From NCBI RefSeq assembly GCF_041080625.1, contig NZ_CP163518.1, positions 9,665,501 through 9,729,500 on the forward strand: a stretch of 64,000 bases of DNA, written 5' to 3'. The position numbers and the translations under genes were made by a program. Positions 1 to 8,451 of the stretch are shown piece after piece. Origin of the DNA: Streptomyces sp. CG1. Lineage in GTDB: Bacteria; Actinomycetota; Actinomycetes; Streptomycetales; Streptomycetaceae. Within the stretch, counting starts at the first letter, position 1, and every line of letters starts with the position of its first letter. Below the pieces are notes generated by a model. It did no database searches. It had not been told where the DNA came from and was given only the letters and a program-made list of their open reading frames with translations.

Positions 1-540
1 GGATCCGTCGAGGTCGCCGAGGATGACTGTGGCGGTCAGGCCCGGCGCGGTGACCGTGGGCAGGTTCGGGTGGTGTTCGAACATCGGCTCGGTGTGGCGG
101 TGTTCGTCGGGCAGTGCGACCCACAGCTGGGCGCCGTGCAGGAAACGGGCGTGCGGGCGCGGGCTCTCCTCGGAGTGGCTGATCGCGCGGCCCGAGGTCA
201 TCAGGCCCAGCTGTTTGGGCCGGATCGTCTGCAGGCTGCCCGTCGAGTCACGGTGCAGCACCTCGCCCTCGTGCAGCCAGCTGACCGTCTGCAGCCCGAT
301 GTGCGGATGTGGCGGGACCTGCATGCCGGGCTCGTCGGCGATGTCGTCCGGGCCGTAGTGGTCTACGAAGGCCCACGCGCCGATCATGCGACGGCCGAGG
401 TTGGGCAGCAGTCGGCGTACCTCGGTCGACTCGCCCAGCTTCACATGGCGGGGGCTCAGCAGTTCGCGGACGGGCTCGGCGACGACGAATCCGCGGCCGC
501 CGCAGACACTGGGCACGGGCGCGCGGTCAAGGTTGCTCAT
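1..540 (-). CDS. Pirin family protein (partial, 3' end outside window)
   Basis: Reading leftward from an ATG (complement of 538-540), 180 codons stay open to the window edge. The protein has the pirin N-terminal cupin signature: a GRRMIGAWAFVDHYGPD segment followed by PHPHIGLQTV, whose histidines with a downstream glutamate normally bind a metal, and then a HSEESP segment. Pirins are small cytosolic bicupins; some bacterial members have quercetinase activity and others are regulators, so the role here is open. The C-terminal cupin is cut off by the window end. Confidence 0.9.
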   Translation of the reverse strand, partial: MSNLDRAPVPSVCGGRGFVVAEPVRELLSPRHVKLGESTEVRRLLPNLGRRMIGAWAFVDHYGPDDIADEPGMQVPPHPHIGLQTVSWLHEGEVLHRDSTGSLQTIRPKQLGLMTSGRAISHSEESPRPHARFLHGAQLWVALPDEHRHTEPMFEHHPNLPTVTAPGLTATVILGDLDGS

Positions 541-603
541 GCCGCCCAACTTAGCGGTGCGGAAGCCGGACCGGTGAGCACGGGAACCTGCATTTTCCTC
601 GGG

Positions 604-623
604 TAAGTCAATCGGCTGACTTA
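604..623. promoter_or_regulatory. Perfect inverted repeat, operator-like
   Basis: TAAGTCA-ATCGGC-TGACTTA is a perfect 7-bp inverted repeat with a 6-bp spacer, just upstream of a decayed MFS transporter gene. This size suits a TetR- or MarR-type repressor dimer. No regulator gene for it lies next to it, so it may be the leftover operator of the dead transporter. Its sequence is seen; its function is inferred. Confidence 0.55.
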
Positions 624-1260
624 TGTTCGGGGGTATGCCGAGCGTGTCCCCGATGGAGGCACGACCCCCTGGTCATCCCGATCGTGTCCGAACTGCCCAG
701 GCTGCCGCGCGCCTCCGGCTCCGATGCGACCTGGGCGGTCACCGCCACCCTCCTCGCGACGGCCGTCGCCACACCCGTGATGGGCCGGATCGGTGAGATG
801 TATGGCAAGCGGCTGATGCTGTTGACCGGCCTCGGCGGGCGGCGGCTCGGCCGGGCCGGCGACGGGGCCGACGGGAGCCACGTCGTCGAGGCGCCGGGGG
901 AGGGGACGTACGTCCTCGTTGCCTCCGCTGGCGGCCGCCGTCCGCAGGCCACCACCGTCGTCGGTGCCCATCCGGTCTCGCACGACCCGCTGCTCGACGG
1001 CGCCGGCGAGCTGGCCGGAGTGGTGCGGGCCGCGGAGGGCGGGGCGCCGGTCGCCGGAGCCGTGGTGGTCGTCAGGGATGTGCGCGGGGAGGTGCCGGCG
1101 AGGGTACGGGCCGACGAACTGGGTGAGTTCGCGCTCACCGCACTCGTGCCGGGCACGGTCACGCTCGCCGTCAGCTAGCCGAAACCCCGGCCGCTCGCCC
1201 TGCCCGTGAAGATCGCCGGCACCGGCGTCAGTCGCGTCGAGGCCGAGCCGCGCCCCGGTC
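624..1260 (+). pseudogene. Remnant of an MFS drug transporter with C-terminal carboxypeptidase-regulatory-like domain
   Basis: The open stretch 684-1178 joins two pieces that do not belong side by side. The first is an MFS N-terminus around the first membrane segments, with a PVMGRIGEMYGKRLMLL loop motif (678-835). The second is the soluble tail of Streptomyces MFS proteins, with carboxypeptidase-regulatory-like repeats (GTYVLVASAGG, then GELAGVVRAAEGGAPVAGA). Nearly all membrane helices are missing between them. An in-frame TAG at 1176-1178 interrupts the tail, and the same frame continues after it as PKPRPLALPVKIAGTGVSRVEAE. The start region is also degraded. A dead gene with a large internal deletion is the simplest reading. 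Confidence 0.7.
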
Positions 1261-1272
1261 CTCCCCATCCGC

Positions 1273-1840
1273 TCACGCGCCCGCGGCTTGCGTGCCCGCC
1301 GTCCACTCCGACGCCAGCACCGCCCAGATCTCCTCGTCGTGTCGCTCGCCCCGGTACGGGTAACTCTCCCGCAGAACCGCCTCCTTGCGCATGCCGAGCC
1401 GCCGGGCTACCGCGATGCTGGGCGCGTTCCCGGCCGACACCCACCACTCCACCCGGTGGATGCCCCGCTCCCGGATCGCCCAGTCGATCAGCAGGCGCGC
1501 GGCCCGGGTCACCAACCCCCGGCCCACGGCGTCCGGTTCCAGCCAGCAGCCCGCCTCCGCCGTACCCTGGCGGGACGTCCATCCGGCGCAGTATCACCGC
1601 CCCGACCAGCGTGCCGTCGAGCCGTATGCCCCGGATGAGCCCCGCTTCGGCCGCCTCCTTCTCGCCGTACGCCGTCAGGAACGCCCGAGCGGCCGCCAGG
1701 TCGGTGACCACGTCGGGCAGCCCGTTGAACCGCCCGATGAACTCCCGGCCGCGATCCACATGGGCGAGAAACTCCTCGGCCTGCCAGGGCTGGAGGGAGC
1801 ACAGCTCGGCGCCGTCGGCACCGAGAGAGGTCGCGTACAT
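1273..1840 (-). pseudogene. GNAT N-acetyltransferase (RimJ/RimL-like), frameshifted
   Basis: Reading leftward from ATG (complement of 1838-1840), which has a good GAGGTGACC ribosome site, one frame gives MYATSLGADGAELCSLQPW and then an acetyltransferase N-terminal half ending in GAVILRRMDVP. The second half lies in another frame as GTAEAGCWLEPDAVGRGLVTRAARLLIDWA, followed by NAPSIAVARRLGMRKEAVLRE, the acetyl-CoA-binding part; it stops at 1273. Removing one G from the GGCGGG run at about 1569-1574 restores a single protein of about 188 residues. This is either a true frameshift or a sequencing error. The family modifies protein N-termini or small amines. Confidence 0.75.
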
Positions 1841-1896
1841 GGTCACCTCGGGTGAGGGGATGGGACATCTGGTACGCCAGCCTACGATCCGCCTCT

Positions 1897-1908
1897 GACA
1901 TCGATGTC
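1897..1908. promoter_or_regulatory. Perfect 12-bp palindrome between divergent genes
   Basis: GACATCGATGTC is a perfect palindrome in the 214-bp gap between the leftward GNAT gene and the rightward cupin gene. A third GACATC half occurs at 1863-1868. It could bind a dimeric regulator of either gene. The rest of the gap shows no further recognisable signal. Confidence 0.35.
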
Positions 1909-2054
1909 TCCCGCCGAATGGCGGTGAAAAGGCGCGCGGCCGACGATGGAGGCGTGGGGTACGGTCGCCGCCGCAGCGCCGGTGCCGTCCGAGGCCGCCG
2001 GGGGACGGTGGCCGGCTTCGGTCGCGGTCAGCGGCCGGAAGGGAGGACACCGTC

Positions 2055-2426
2055 ATGCTGGAAGTGAAGACGGTCGAGAAGCCGGACGAACGGCGTGACT
2101 TCCCCCGCGGCCACCTGGAAGCCCTGCATCTGACCGGGCTGGACTTCGCCGTGGCCACCTTTGAACCCGGTTGGCGCTGGTCGGAGTCCGTCGGCCCGAT
2201 CGCGGGCACCAAGAGCTGCATGGTCCACCACAACGGATACATGGTGCAGGGACGGATGCATCTGATCATGGACGACGGCGGCGAGGCCGAAGTCGGCCCC
2301 GGCGACGTCTTCGTGTGCCCGCCCGGCCACGACGCCTGGGTGGTGGGAGACGAGCAGGTCGTGGTCTACGACTTCGCCGGGGGCATGGCGAAGGAGTACG
2401 CGAAGGGGTCAACTACTCGGCCGTGA
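2055..2426 (+). CDS. Small cupin-domain protein with IS-derived C-terminus
   Basis: The start is ATG 2055, placed by a strong GGGAGGACACC ribosome site. The 123-residue product is a single cupin barrel: MVQGRMHLIMDDGGEAEVGPGDVFVCPPGHDAWVVGDEQVVVYDF carries the usual glycine-rich second cupin motif (PGDVFVCPPGHDAW). The substrate is unknown. The last few codons (STTRP and the TGA stop) are read from the end of the IS200/IS605 element, whose boundary lies at about 2409, so the natural C-terminus has been replaced. The loss looks small, and the barrel itself is intact. Confidence 0.85.
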   Translation: MLEVKTVEKPDERRDFPRGHLEALHLTGLDFAVATFEPGWRWSESVGPIAGTKSCMVHHNGYMVQGRMHLIMDDGGEAEVGPGDVFVCPPGHDAWVVGDEQVVVYDFAGGMAKEYAKGSTTRP

Positions 2427-2524
2427 ACGACCGAGCTTGTCGACTCGGTTCGATACGGCTTTGTTTATGCTCCCGACTGCCCCCTACGGCAGGGCGGTCA
2501 CGGGTCACATCTGCCGGTCCCCGC
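2409..2524 (-). ncRNA. Predicted TnpB guide RNA (omega/reRNA) 3' portion
   Basis: TnpB proteins use an RNA made from the 3' end of their own gene and the element's right end, with the guide taken from DNA just outside. Here the tnpB strand from 2524 down to 2409 forms successive hairpins and ends with AAGCTCGGTCGTTCACGG followed by CCGAGTAGTTGAC. The guide would begin at about 2408 and read leftward into the 3' end of the cupin gene. The presence of the structured end is seen; transcription and activity are inferred from the family. Confidence 0.5.
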
Positions 2525-3685
2525 TCAGGCGGGGATCGGGTCGGGCATGTTGACGAATACCCACGCCGTGGCCCCTCGCGTGGCGATGTTGGCCCCGGCG
2601 ACGTGGTCGGCCGGCCCAGCGAGGCCACACCGACGACAGTGGAAGTGGTCCCGGGTGCGCCGGTTGGCGCGCTCGGTGTGGCCGCAGCGCGGGCAGCGCT
2701 GCGAGGTGTAGGCCGGGTCCACCTCGATGAACGGCACGCCGACGCGCTTGGCCTTGTAGGCGATGAACGCGCCGAGTTGGTGGAACGGCCAGGAGGACTG
2801 GCGTGCTCGCTGGTCGCGGGGAACCGTAACCCGCTCGCGGATGCCGCCCAGTTCTTCGAGGGCGATACCGCGTTCGGTGCGTTGGGCGACAGCAACGACA
2901 GTCTTGGAGATCTTGTGGTTGATGTGGGTGGCGTGCCTCGCCTCGCGGCGGGCGCGCTTCTTGAGGAGCTGCTTGGCACTCCTGGTCCGCCTGGCCTGGA
3001 GTTCAGCCTTCTTGCGGGCCTGCCACCTGCGGTAGCGGCCCAGACGGCGCCCGGAGTGATTGTCGCCGTCGGACGTGGCGGCCAGGTTGTTGATGCCCCG
3101 GTCCACCCCGATGAAGCCCTTCGGCTCGAACACCTCCGGCTCGGGCAGGTCGATCGTGGCGAGAAGGAACAGCTTCCCGTCCCGCGCTGTCAGATCTGTT
3201 TCGCCCTTACGCGACTCGACAAGCTGCTTGAGCGCGGCCGGGGAACACGCGAACCGTACGCTCTTGAGACGGCCGTCCAGGGTCCAGATGCTCATGGTCT
3301 GCGCGTCGTAGTTCCACGACAGACAGCGATCGTCATACGTGTGCGCCGCGTCCGGGCGGAAGACGACCGCCTTGGACTCGGCCCTGCGTCGGCGTTTGGA
3401 TCCCTCCGGCCCCAGGTTCCCAGCCCGGACGCTCGCCTGCAGTGCCGTGTACGAGTCGGCAACCCGCTTGATCACATGCTGGGCGGCCTGCGCCCCGAAT
3501 CCGTGAGCCTTCAGCTCGCCGTAGCACAGCTTCCGCAGCTCACGAACCGAGCCCTTGAGCCCGAAGTGGTCGAACGAGACCGCCGACACCCAGTTCGCGG
3601 CCTCATTTGCCGCCCGCAGGGTCCGCTCAACCGCCGGTGCCTGCACGGCATTCGGCGTGAGTTTCACCTGCACGACGAGTTTCAT
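2525..3685 (-). CDS. tnpB: TnpB-type RNA-guided endonuclease (IS200/IS605 accessory protein)
   Basis: The 386-residue protein shows the TnpB order: an N-terminal helix-turn-helix-like part, OrfB_IS605 core, RuvC motifs and zinc finger. The first RuvC aspartate is in GVDRGINN, the glutamate in IALEELGGI, and the last aspartate in GPADHVAGANIA. The zinc ribbon is CPRCGH with CRRCG downstream. All three catalytic acids and four cysteines are present, so it may be active. It starts at ATG (complement of 3683-3685) and diverges from the dead tnpA. Known TnpBs cut DNA at sites matching the guide next to a short target motif and help retain the element; tnpB is not needed for transposition itself. 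Confidence 0.92.
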   Translation of the reverse strand: MKLVVQVKLTPNAVQAPAVERTLRAANEAANWVSAVSFDHFGLKGSVRELRKLCYGELKAHGFGAQAAQHVIKRVADSYTALQASVRAGNLGPEGSKRRRRAESKAVVFRPDAAHTYDDRCLSWNYDAQTMSIWTLDGRLKSVRFACSPAALKQLVESRKGETDLTARDGKLFLLATIDLPEPEVFEPKGFIGVDRGINNLAATSDGDNHSGRRLGRYRRWQARKKAELQARRTRSAKQLLKKRARREARHATHINHKISKTVVAVAQRTERGIALEELGGIRERVTVPRDQRARQSSWPFHQLGAFIAYKAKRVGVPFIEVDPAYTSQRCPRCGHTERANRRTRDHFHCRRCGLAGPADHVAGANIATRGATAWVFVNMPDPIPA

Positions 3686-3708
3686 GCCGGTGACCGTAAC
3701 ATGGACCT

Positions 3709-4137
3709 ATGTCACCTCAATGGGAGCCAAACCCCGGTGTGCATAGGGGAAGAAGCGTCGTCTAAGCCCTCCACGCACACTTGGTCTTCGCGCCGAAGTA
3801 CCGACGGAAGGTCTTCACCGACACCATCCTCACCCGGTGTGAAGAGGCAATGCGGAAGGTGTGCGAGGACTTCGGCGCCAGGCTGCGGGAGTTCAGCGGA
3901 GAGACCAACCACGTGTACCTCTTGGTGCACTAGCCGCCCCAGGTCGCCCTGTCCCGGCCCGTCGGCAGCGTCAAGGGCGTCTCCGCCCGCCGCCTGCGCC
4001 AGGACTTCCCCACCCACATCAACAAGTACCTATGGGGCGAACACTTCTGGTCCCCGACCTACTTCGCCGGCTCATGCGGCGGTGCACCACTGGCCGTGGT
4101 CAGGGACGACATCGAGAACCAGAAGCGCCTGGGTTGA
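3709..4137 (+). pseudogene. tnpA: Degenerate IS200-type TnpA (Y1 transposase)
   Basis: A single frame from ATG 3709 to TGA 4135-4137 reads as a 142-codon IS200 TnpA but with two internal stops: TAA at 3763-3765 (before ALHAHLVFAPKYRRKVF) and TAG at 3931-3933. The catalytic HUH pair is damaged (HVYLLVH at 3910-3930, where HVHLLVH is expected), and the nucleophilic tyrosine of the YIENQ motif is replaced by Asp (DDIENQ, 4105-4122). It is therefore inactive on several independent counts. The rest (GSVKGVSARRLRQDFP, YLWGEHFWSPTYF) is well conserved, so the decay is fairly recent. Confidence 0.88.
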
Positions 4138-4290
4138 GCGCGGCACCGTCGTGGGAGCATTCCGGAGCGATGCGGCGGCGCCCCGCGCCGCCCGACTCGG
4201 GATGCAACTCCTCCCGGGTCTGAAGCCCCGGGGTTCCTTGCAAGATCAGGCTGAAAGGCGGGTTCCCCCGCAGCACCGGGTCGCACGGCG

Positions 4291-4345
4291 TGCGGCCCGG
4301 TGGCATGTCCGACGGTCTGCGGTCTGCGGCCCGGTGGCTTGTCCG
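4291..4345. repeat. Two 21-bp direct repeats
   Basis: TGCGGCCCGGTGGC-A/T-TGTCCG occurs at 4291-4311 and again at 4325-4345, with 20 of 21 bases the same and a 34-bp period. The repeats lie in the gap between the IS element and the 3' end of the PLP-enzyme gene. No function is evident. The remaining 4246-4366 gap shows no gene. Confidence 0.6.
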
Positions 4346-4366
4346 GGGTGGCGCCGCGTTCCTCCG

Positions 4367-5341
4367 TCAGCCTTCGAACGCCGCCGCCCCCTCCTCCGCG
4401 AACGCGACCGCGTCCGGGTGGCCGAACAGGCCGGGCAGGCCGCCGGTGTGGACGAACACCGTCTTCTCGCCGGGCCGGACGTCACCGTCGCGGACGGCCG
4501 CCTGGAGGCCGGCCAGGGCCCGGCCGGTGTAGATCGGGTCGAGCACGAGGCCCTCGGTGCGGGCGGCGAGCCGGAGCGCCTGCGTCACCGGGCCGGTCAG
4601 CGCCGCGTATCCGGCGCCCACCTGGTCCCGGCGCACCCGCAGCCCCTCGGCCGTGACCTGCTCCGTGGTGAGCGGTGCCGCGAACTCCGCCACGGCGGCC
4701 GCCGGATCGGCCAGGGCGCCCACGTCGACGCCGAGCACCGAACCGGCGCCCAGGGCGGCGACCAGTCCGGCCATGGTGCCGCCCGAGCCGAGCGCGACCA
4801 CCACCGTCCGCAGTTCCGGAAGTTGCTCGTCCAGTTCCTCGCCGCAGCGGACATAGCCCCGGGCGCCCTGCACCCCCGACCCGCCGAACGGGATCAGCGC
4901 GGGCCGGGCACCACGGGCCCGCAGCCGTGCGCACACCTCGGCCGCCGCCGCGTCCAGTCCCGCCCGGTCCACGTCGCCCGCCCAGGCGAGCCGCGCCCCG
5001 AACAGCCCGTCCAGCGCGAGGTTCCCGGACCGGGAGGCGCCCGGCGAGCCGCGCAGCACGAGGACGGTGTCCAGGCCGAGCCGGGCGGCCGCGGCGGCGG
5101 TCAGCCTGGCGTGGTTGCTCTGCGGGGCGCCCGTGGTCACCAGGGTGTCCGCGCCCTCGGCGAGGGCCGCGCCCACCGTCCACTCCAGCTTGCGGATCTT
5201 GTTGCCGCCGCCGCCCAGACCGGTCAGGTCGTCCCGCTTGATCCACAGGTCCCCGGGCCCGAGCCCGAGCGCGGCGGCCAGCCGGGGCGCCGGTTCGAGG
5301 GGGGTGGGGTAGGTGCCGAGCGGTACGGAGGAGTGGCTCAT
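4367..5341 (-). CDS. PLP-dependent D-cysteine desulfhydrase / ACC deaminase family enzyme
   Basis: The 324-residue protein is a fold-type II PLP enzyme. The PLP lysine sits in GGGGNKIRKLEW (about residue 47), with the following QSNHARL motif and a glycine-rich phosphate loop GSGGTMAGL. The family either opens 1-aminocyclopropane-1-carboxylate or removes sulfide from D-cysteine. The sequence resembles the desulfhydrase branch, but I cannot settle which by eye. Start ATG (complement of 5339-5341) follows AAGGACGTACGCC. Its upstream region is full of short direct repeats. The next gene upstream on the same strand, the VWA protein's, starts over 1 kb away, so it seems to be its own unit or a weak tail of that transcript. 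Confidence 0.85.
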   Translation of the reverse strand: MSHSSVPLGTYPTPLEPAPRLAAALGLGPGDLWIKRDDLTGLGGGGNKIRKLEWTVGAALAEGADTLVTTGAPQSNHARLTAAAAARLGLDTVLVLRGSPGASRSGNLALDGLFGARLAWAGDVDRAGLDAAAAEVCARLRARGARPALIPFGGSGVQGARGYVRCGEELDEQLPELRTVVVALGSGGTMAGLVAALGAGSVLGVDVGALADPAAAVAEFAAPLTTEQVTAEGLRVRRDQVGAGYAALTGPVTQALRLAARTEGLVLDPIYTGRALAGLQAAVRDGDVRPGEKTVFVHTGGLPGLFGHPDAVAFAEEGAAAFEG

Positions 5342-5358
5342 GGCGTACGTCCTTCAGC

Positions 5359-5451
5359 GCGGATCAAGTGCGGAAAGCGCGGATCAGCGGATCAAGTGCG
5401 GATCGCGGTCGTTCGGCACCAGTCGATCACACCGGCACCAGTCGATCACAC
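5359..5451. repeat. Short direct repeats, one pair spanning a stop codon
   Basis: GCGGATCAAGTGCGGA occurs at 5359-5374 and 5387-5402. Next to it, a 19-bp unit CGGCACCAGTCGATCACAC is duplicated in tandem at 5414-5432 and 5433-5451. The second unit holds the TGA stop of the VWA gene (complement of 5446-5448). They look like slippage duplications; they also lie upstream of the PLP-enzyme start, so an effect on its promoter is possible. Confidence 0.65.
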
Positions 5452-6794
5452 CGGCAGCAGCCGGGCGATCAGCGCGCCGAGCTGGCGGGCCGTACGGCAC
5501 TCGTGCATCTCGACCAGGTCGGCGTAGGCGGGCGCGGCCGAGTCGCCGGTGCCCCACTGGGCACGCGGCTCCGGGTTCAGCCAGTACACGCGGCGGGCCC
5601 GCCGGGCGACCTCGCGTACGGCGGCCAGGTTCGGGTCGCTCATGTTCGTCCGGGCGTCCCCGAGGACGAACACCGTGGTGCGCGGGCCGACCGCATCGCC
5701 GTACCGCTCGGCGAACTCGCCCAGGGCGACGCCGTAGTCGCTGCTGCCGTGCCAGCCGGTGAGCACGGCCTCGGCGCGGATCCGGGCGCTGAGGCCGTCG
5801 GGGTCGGCGCGCCCGTGGTCGAGCAGGCCGGTGACCTCGTCGAGCCGGTTGACGAAGGCGAACACGCGGATCTTGCTGAACTGGTCGTGCAGCGCCTGCA
5901 CCAGCAGCATCGTGAAGTCCGAGAAGCCGGAGACCGAACCGGACACATCGCAGAGCAGCACCAGTTCGGGGCGGACCGGGCGGCGCCGGCGCAGCACCGG
6001 CCGCATCGGCACCCCGCCCGTGGACAGCGAGGAGCGCAGCGTGCGGCGCAGGTCGACCGAGCCGCGCGCGGCCCGGCGCCGGCGCGCGGCCAGCCGGGTG
6101 GCGAGCTTGCGCGCGAGCGGCTGAACGGCCCGGCGCAGCTCGGCCAGTTGGTCCCGGCCCGCGAACAGGAAGTCCACCCGGTCCGCGGTCGGCAGGACAC
6201 CGCGCCGGGCGATCTCGTCCCGCCCGCGCCGCTCGGCGACCCGGCGCCGTGCCTCCGCCCCGACCAGCCGCCGGAACTCCTCGATCCGGCGCCGGATCTC
6301 GTCGTCCAGCAACCGGTCGGCGAACCCCGCACCGCTGCCGTCCCGGCCCCGGACGTCCGCCCGCACCCGGGCCAACAGGGTCTGCGGGCGCAGCCGTTCG
6401 AGTGTCTGGTACGCCGACCAGCCGTCCGAGCCCGGTGAACTGCCGTATCCGCCGAGCCCGTCGACGGCTTCGGCGGCCAACCCGGCCATCAGGGCCTGGT
6501 CGTTGTCGGCCAGCGCCTGGGCCAGCCGGTCGCGCAGCTCGTCCCGGTCCGGACCGGCGCTCTGCGGGCCCCCGACCGCCCGCGGGAAGTACAGGTCGAA
6601 GACCGGGTCGAACACCGCCCGCTGCCCGGGGCCGTGCAGCAGCGTCGCTGCCAGTCCCTCGCGCAGCCGCTCCCGGTCCGCGAGCCCGAGCGCCTGAACC
6701 GCGCGGGCCGCGTCCACGCTCTCGCCGGTGCCGATCCGCACGCCGTGCGCGCGCAGCGCCCCGACCAGCCCGGTGATCCGCTCGGCGACACCGG

Positions 6795-6798
<4 letters not shown>
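5446..6798 (-). CDS. CoxE-like von Willebrand factor A domain protein
   Basis: The 450-residue protein starts at a GTG that overlaps the stop of the upstream MoxR gene by GTGA (6795-6798), so the two are translationally coupled. The C-terminal half is a VWA domain with a metal-site motif CDVSGSVSGFSDF, then DHGRADPDGL and FVLGDARTNMSDPNL. The N-terminal half is helical and arginine-rich (RRRIEEFRRLVGAEARRRVAERRG). MoxR ATPase plus VWA pairs act as chaperone-like machines that insert cofactors or metals, as for the Cox or Mox systems. No client enzyme gene lies next door, so the target is unknown. Confidence 0.85.
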
Positions 6799-7724
<926 letters not shown>

Positions 7725-7764
7725 GTGGATCCGGCGGAACCGGCCGGGGCGCTGAGCGATATAC

Positions 7765-7774
7765 ACCGATCGGT
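7765..7774. promoter_or_regulatory. Palindrome upstream of TetR gene
   Basis: ACCGATCGGT is a perfect 10-bp palindrome 35 bases upstream of the TetR start and 41 bases upstream of the divergent MoxR start. It is well placed to be the autoregulatory operator of the TetR protein. This is inference from position and symmetry. Confidence 0.45.
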
Positions 7775-7808
7775 TTCCTTTCGTCCGTGTTCCGGCTAAC
7801 CTCGCCGC

Positions 7809-8381
7809 ATGGCCTCCACAGACAAGATGTCCCCGCGCGACCGGCTGCTCGACGCGGCGGCCCGGCTCTCCTACCGCGACGGCGTCTCCGTCGGCATCGA
7901 GGCGCTGTGCCGGGAGGCGGGCGTCTCCAAGCGGTCGATGTACCAGTTCTTCGACAGCAAGGACGCGATGCTGGCCGCGAGCCTGGAGCGGCGCATCCCC
8001 CGGTACGACGCCCAGCTCGCGCACCCCGACGCGGAGGCCGCGACCCCGCGCGAGCGCATCCTGTACGTCTTCGAACGCCTGGAGCAGGCCTCCGTGGCTG
8101 ACGGCTACCACGGCTGCCCGTACCTGGCCGTCCTGGTGGAGCTGAAGAACCCCGAGCACCCGGCGAGCGTGGTCGCCCGCGCGGTCAAGGAACGGCTGGC
8201 CGAGACGTTCCGTGCCGACGCCGAGCGCGGCGGCGCACGCGACCCCGAGCTGCTCGCCCGCCAGCTCGTGCTGGTCTTCGACGGCGCGAGCGCCCGGGCC
8301 GGTGCCGGGGTGGAACGCCTGGACGACGGACTCGCCACGAAGACGGTGACCGCGCTGCTGGACGCGGCAGGGATGCGGTAG
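7809..8381 (+). CDS. TetR/AcrR-family transcriptional regulator
   Basis: The 190-residue protein has the N-terminal TetR helix-turn-helix: RDRLLDAAARLSYRDGVSVGIEALCREAGVSKRSMYQFFDSKDAMLAA (residues about 10-58), with the MYQFF recognition turn. The C-terminal ligand domain contains ADGYHGCPYLAVLVEL, typical of the YcdC/AcrR-like group. It is divergent from the MoxR/VWA pair and 70 bp ahead of the osmoprotectant ABC genes, so its target may be either. Confidence 0.85.
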   Translation: MASTDKMSPRDRLLDAAARLSYRDGVSVGIEALCREAGVSKRSMYQFFDSKDAMLAASLERRIPRYDAQLAHPDAEAATPRERILYVFERLEQASVADGYHGCPYLAVLVELKNPEHPASVVARAVKERLAETFRADAERGGARDPELLARQLVLVFDGASARAGAGVERLDDGLATKTVTALLDAAGMR

Positions 8382-8451
8382 TACCCCCACCGGCCCCCAT
8401 ACGGGCCAGCACAACGCGCCGACCCGCTCGCCCGGCCGGTCCAATGAAACC

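Larger units (their letters stand above)
2409..4245. mobile_element. IS200/IS605-family element (divergent tnpA/tnpB)
   Basis: The element contains a leftward tnpB and a rightward, inactive tnpA separated by 23 bp, the divergent layout known for IS605-like elements. The tnpB-side end is marked by a hairpin (CTCGGCCGT / ACGACCGAG, 2416-2435) and ends in GTCAAC on the plus strand (GTTGAC on the tnpB strand). The tnpA-side end carries the hairpin CCCGGG-loop-CCCCGGGG at 4213-4233. There are no terminal inverted repeats or target duplication, as expected for single-strand Y1 transposition. The exact outer edge on the tnpA side is uncertain by some tens of bases. Confidence 0.8.

Noticed and set aside
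2171..5527. A very long rightward open frame (over 1100 codons)
   Set aside because: It runs antisense through TnpB and the PLP-enzyme genes and has no domain. High GC removes stop codons from shadow frames.
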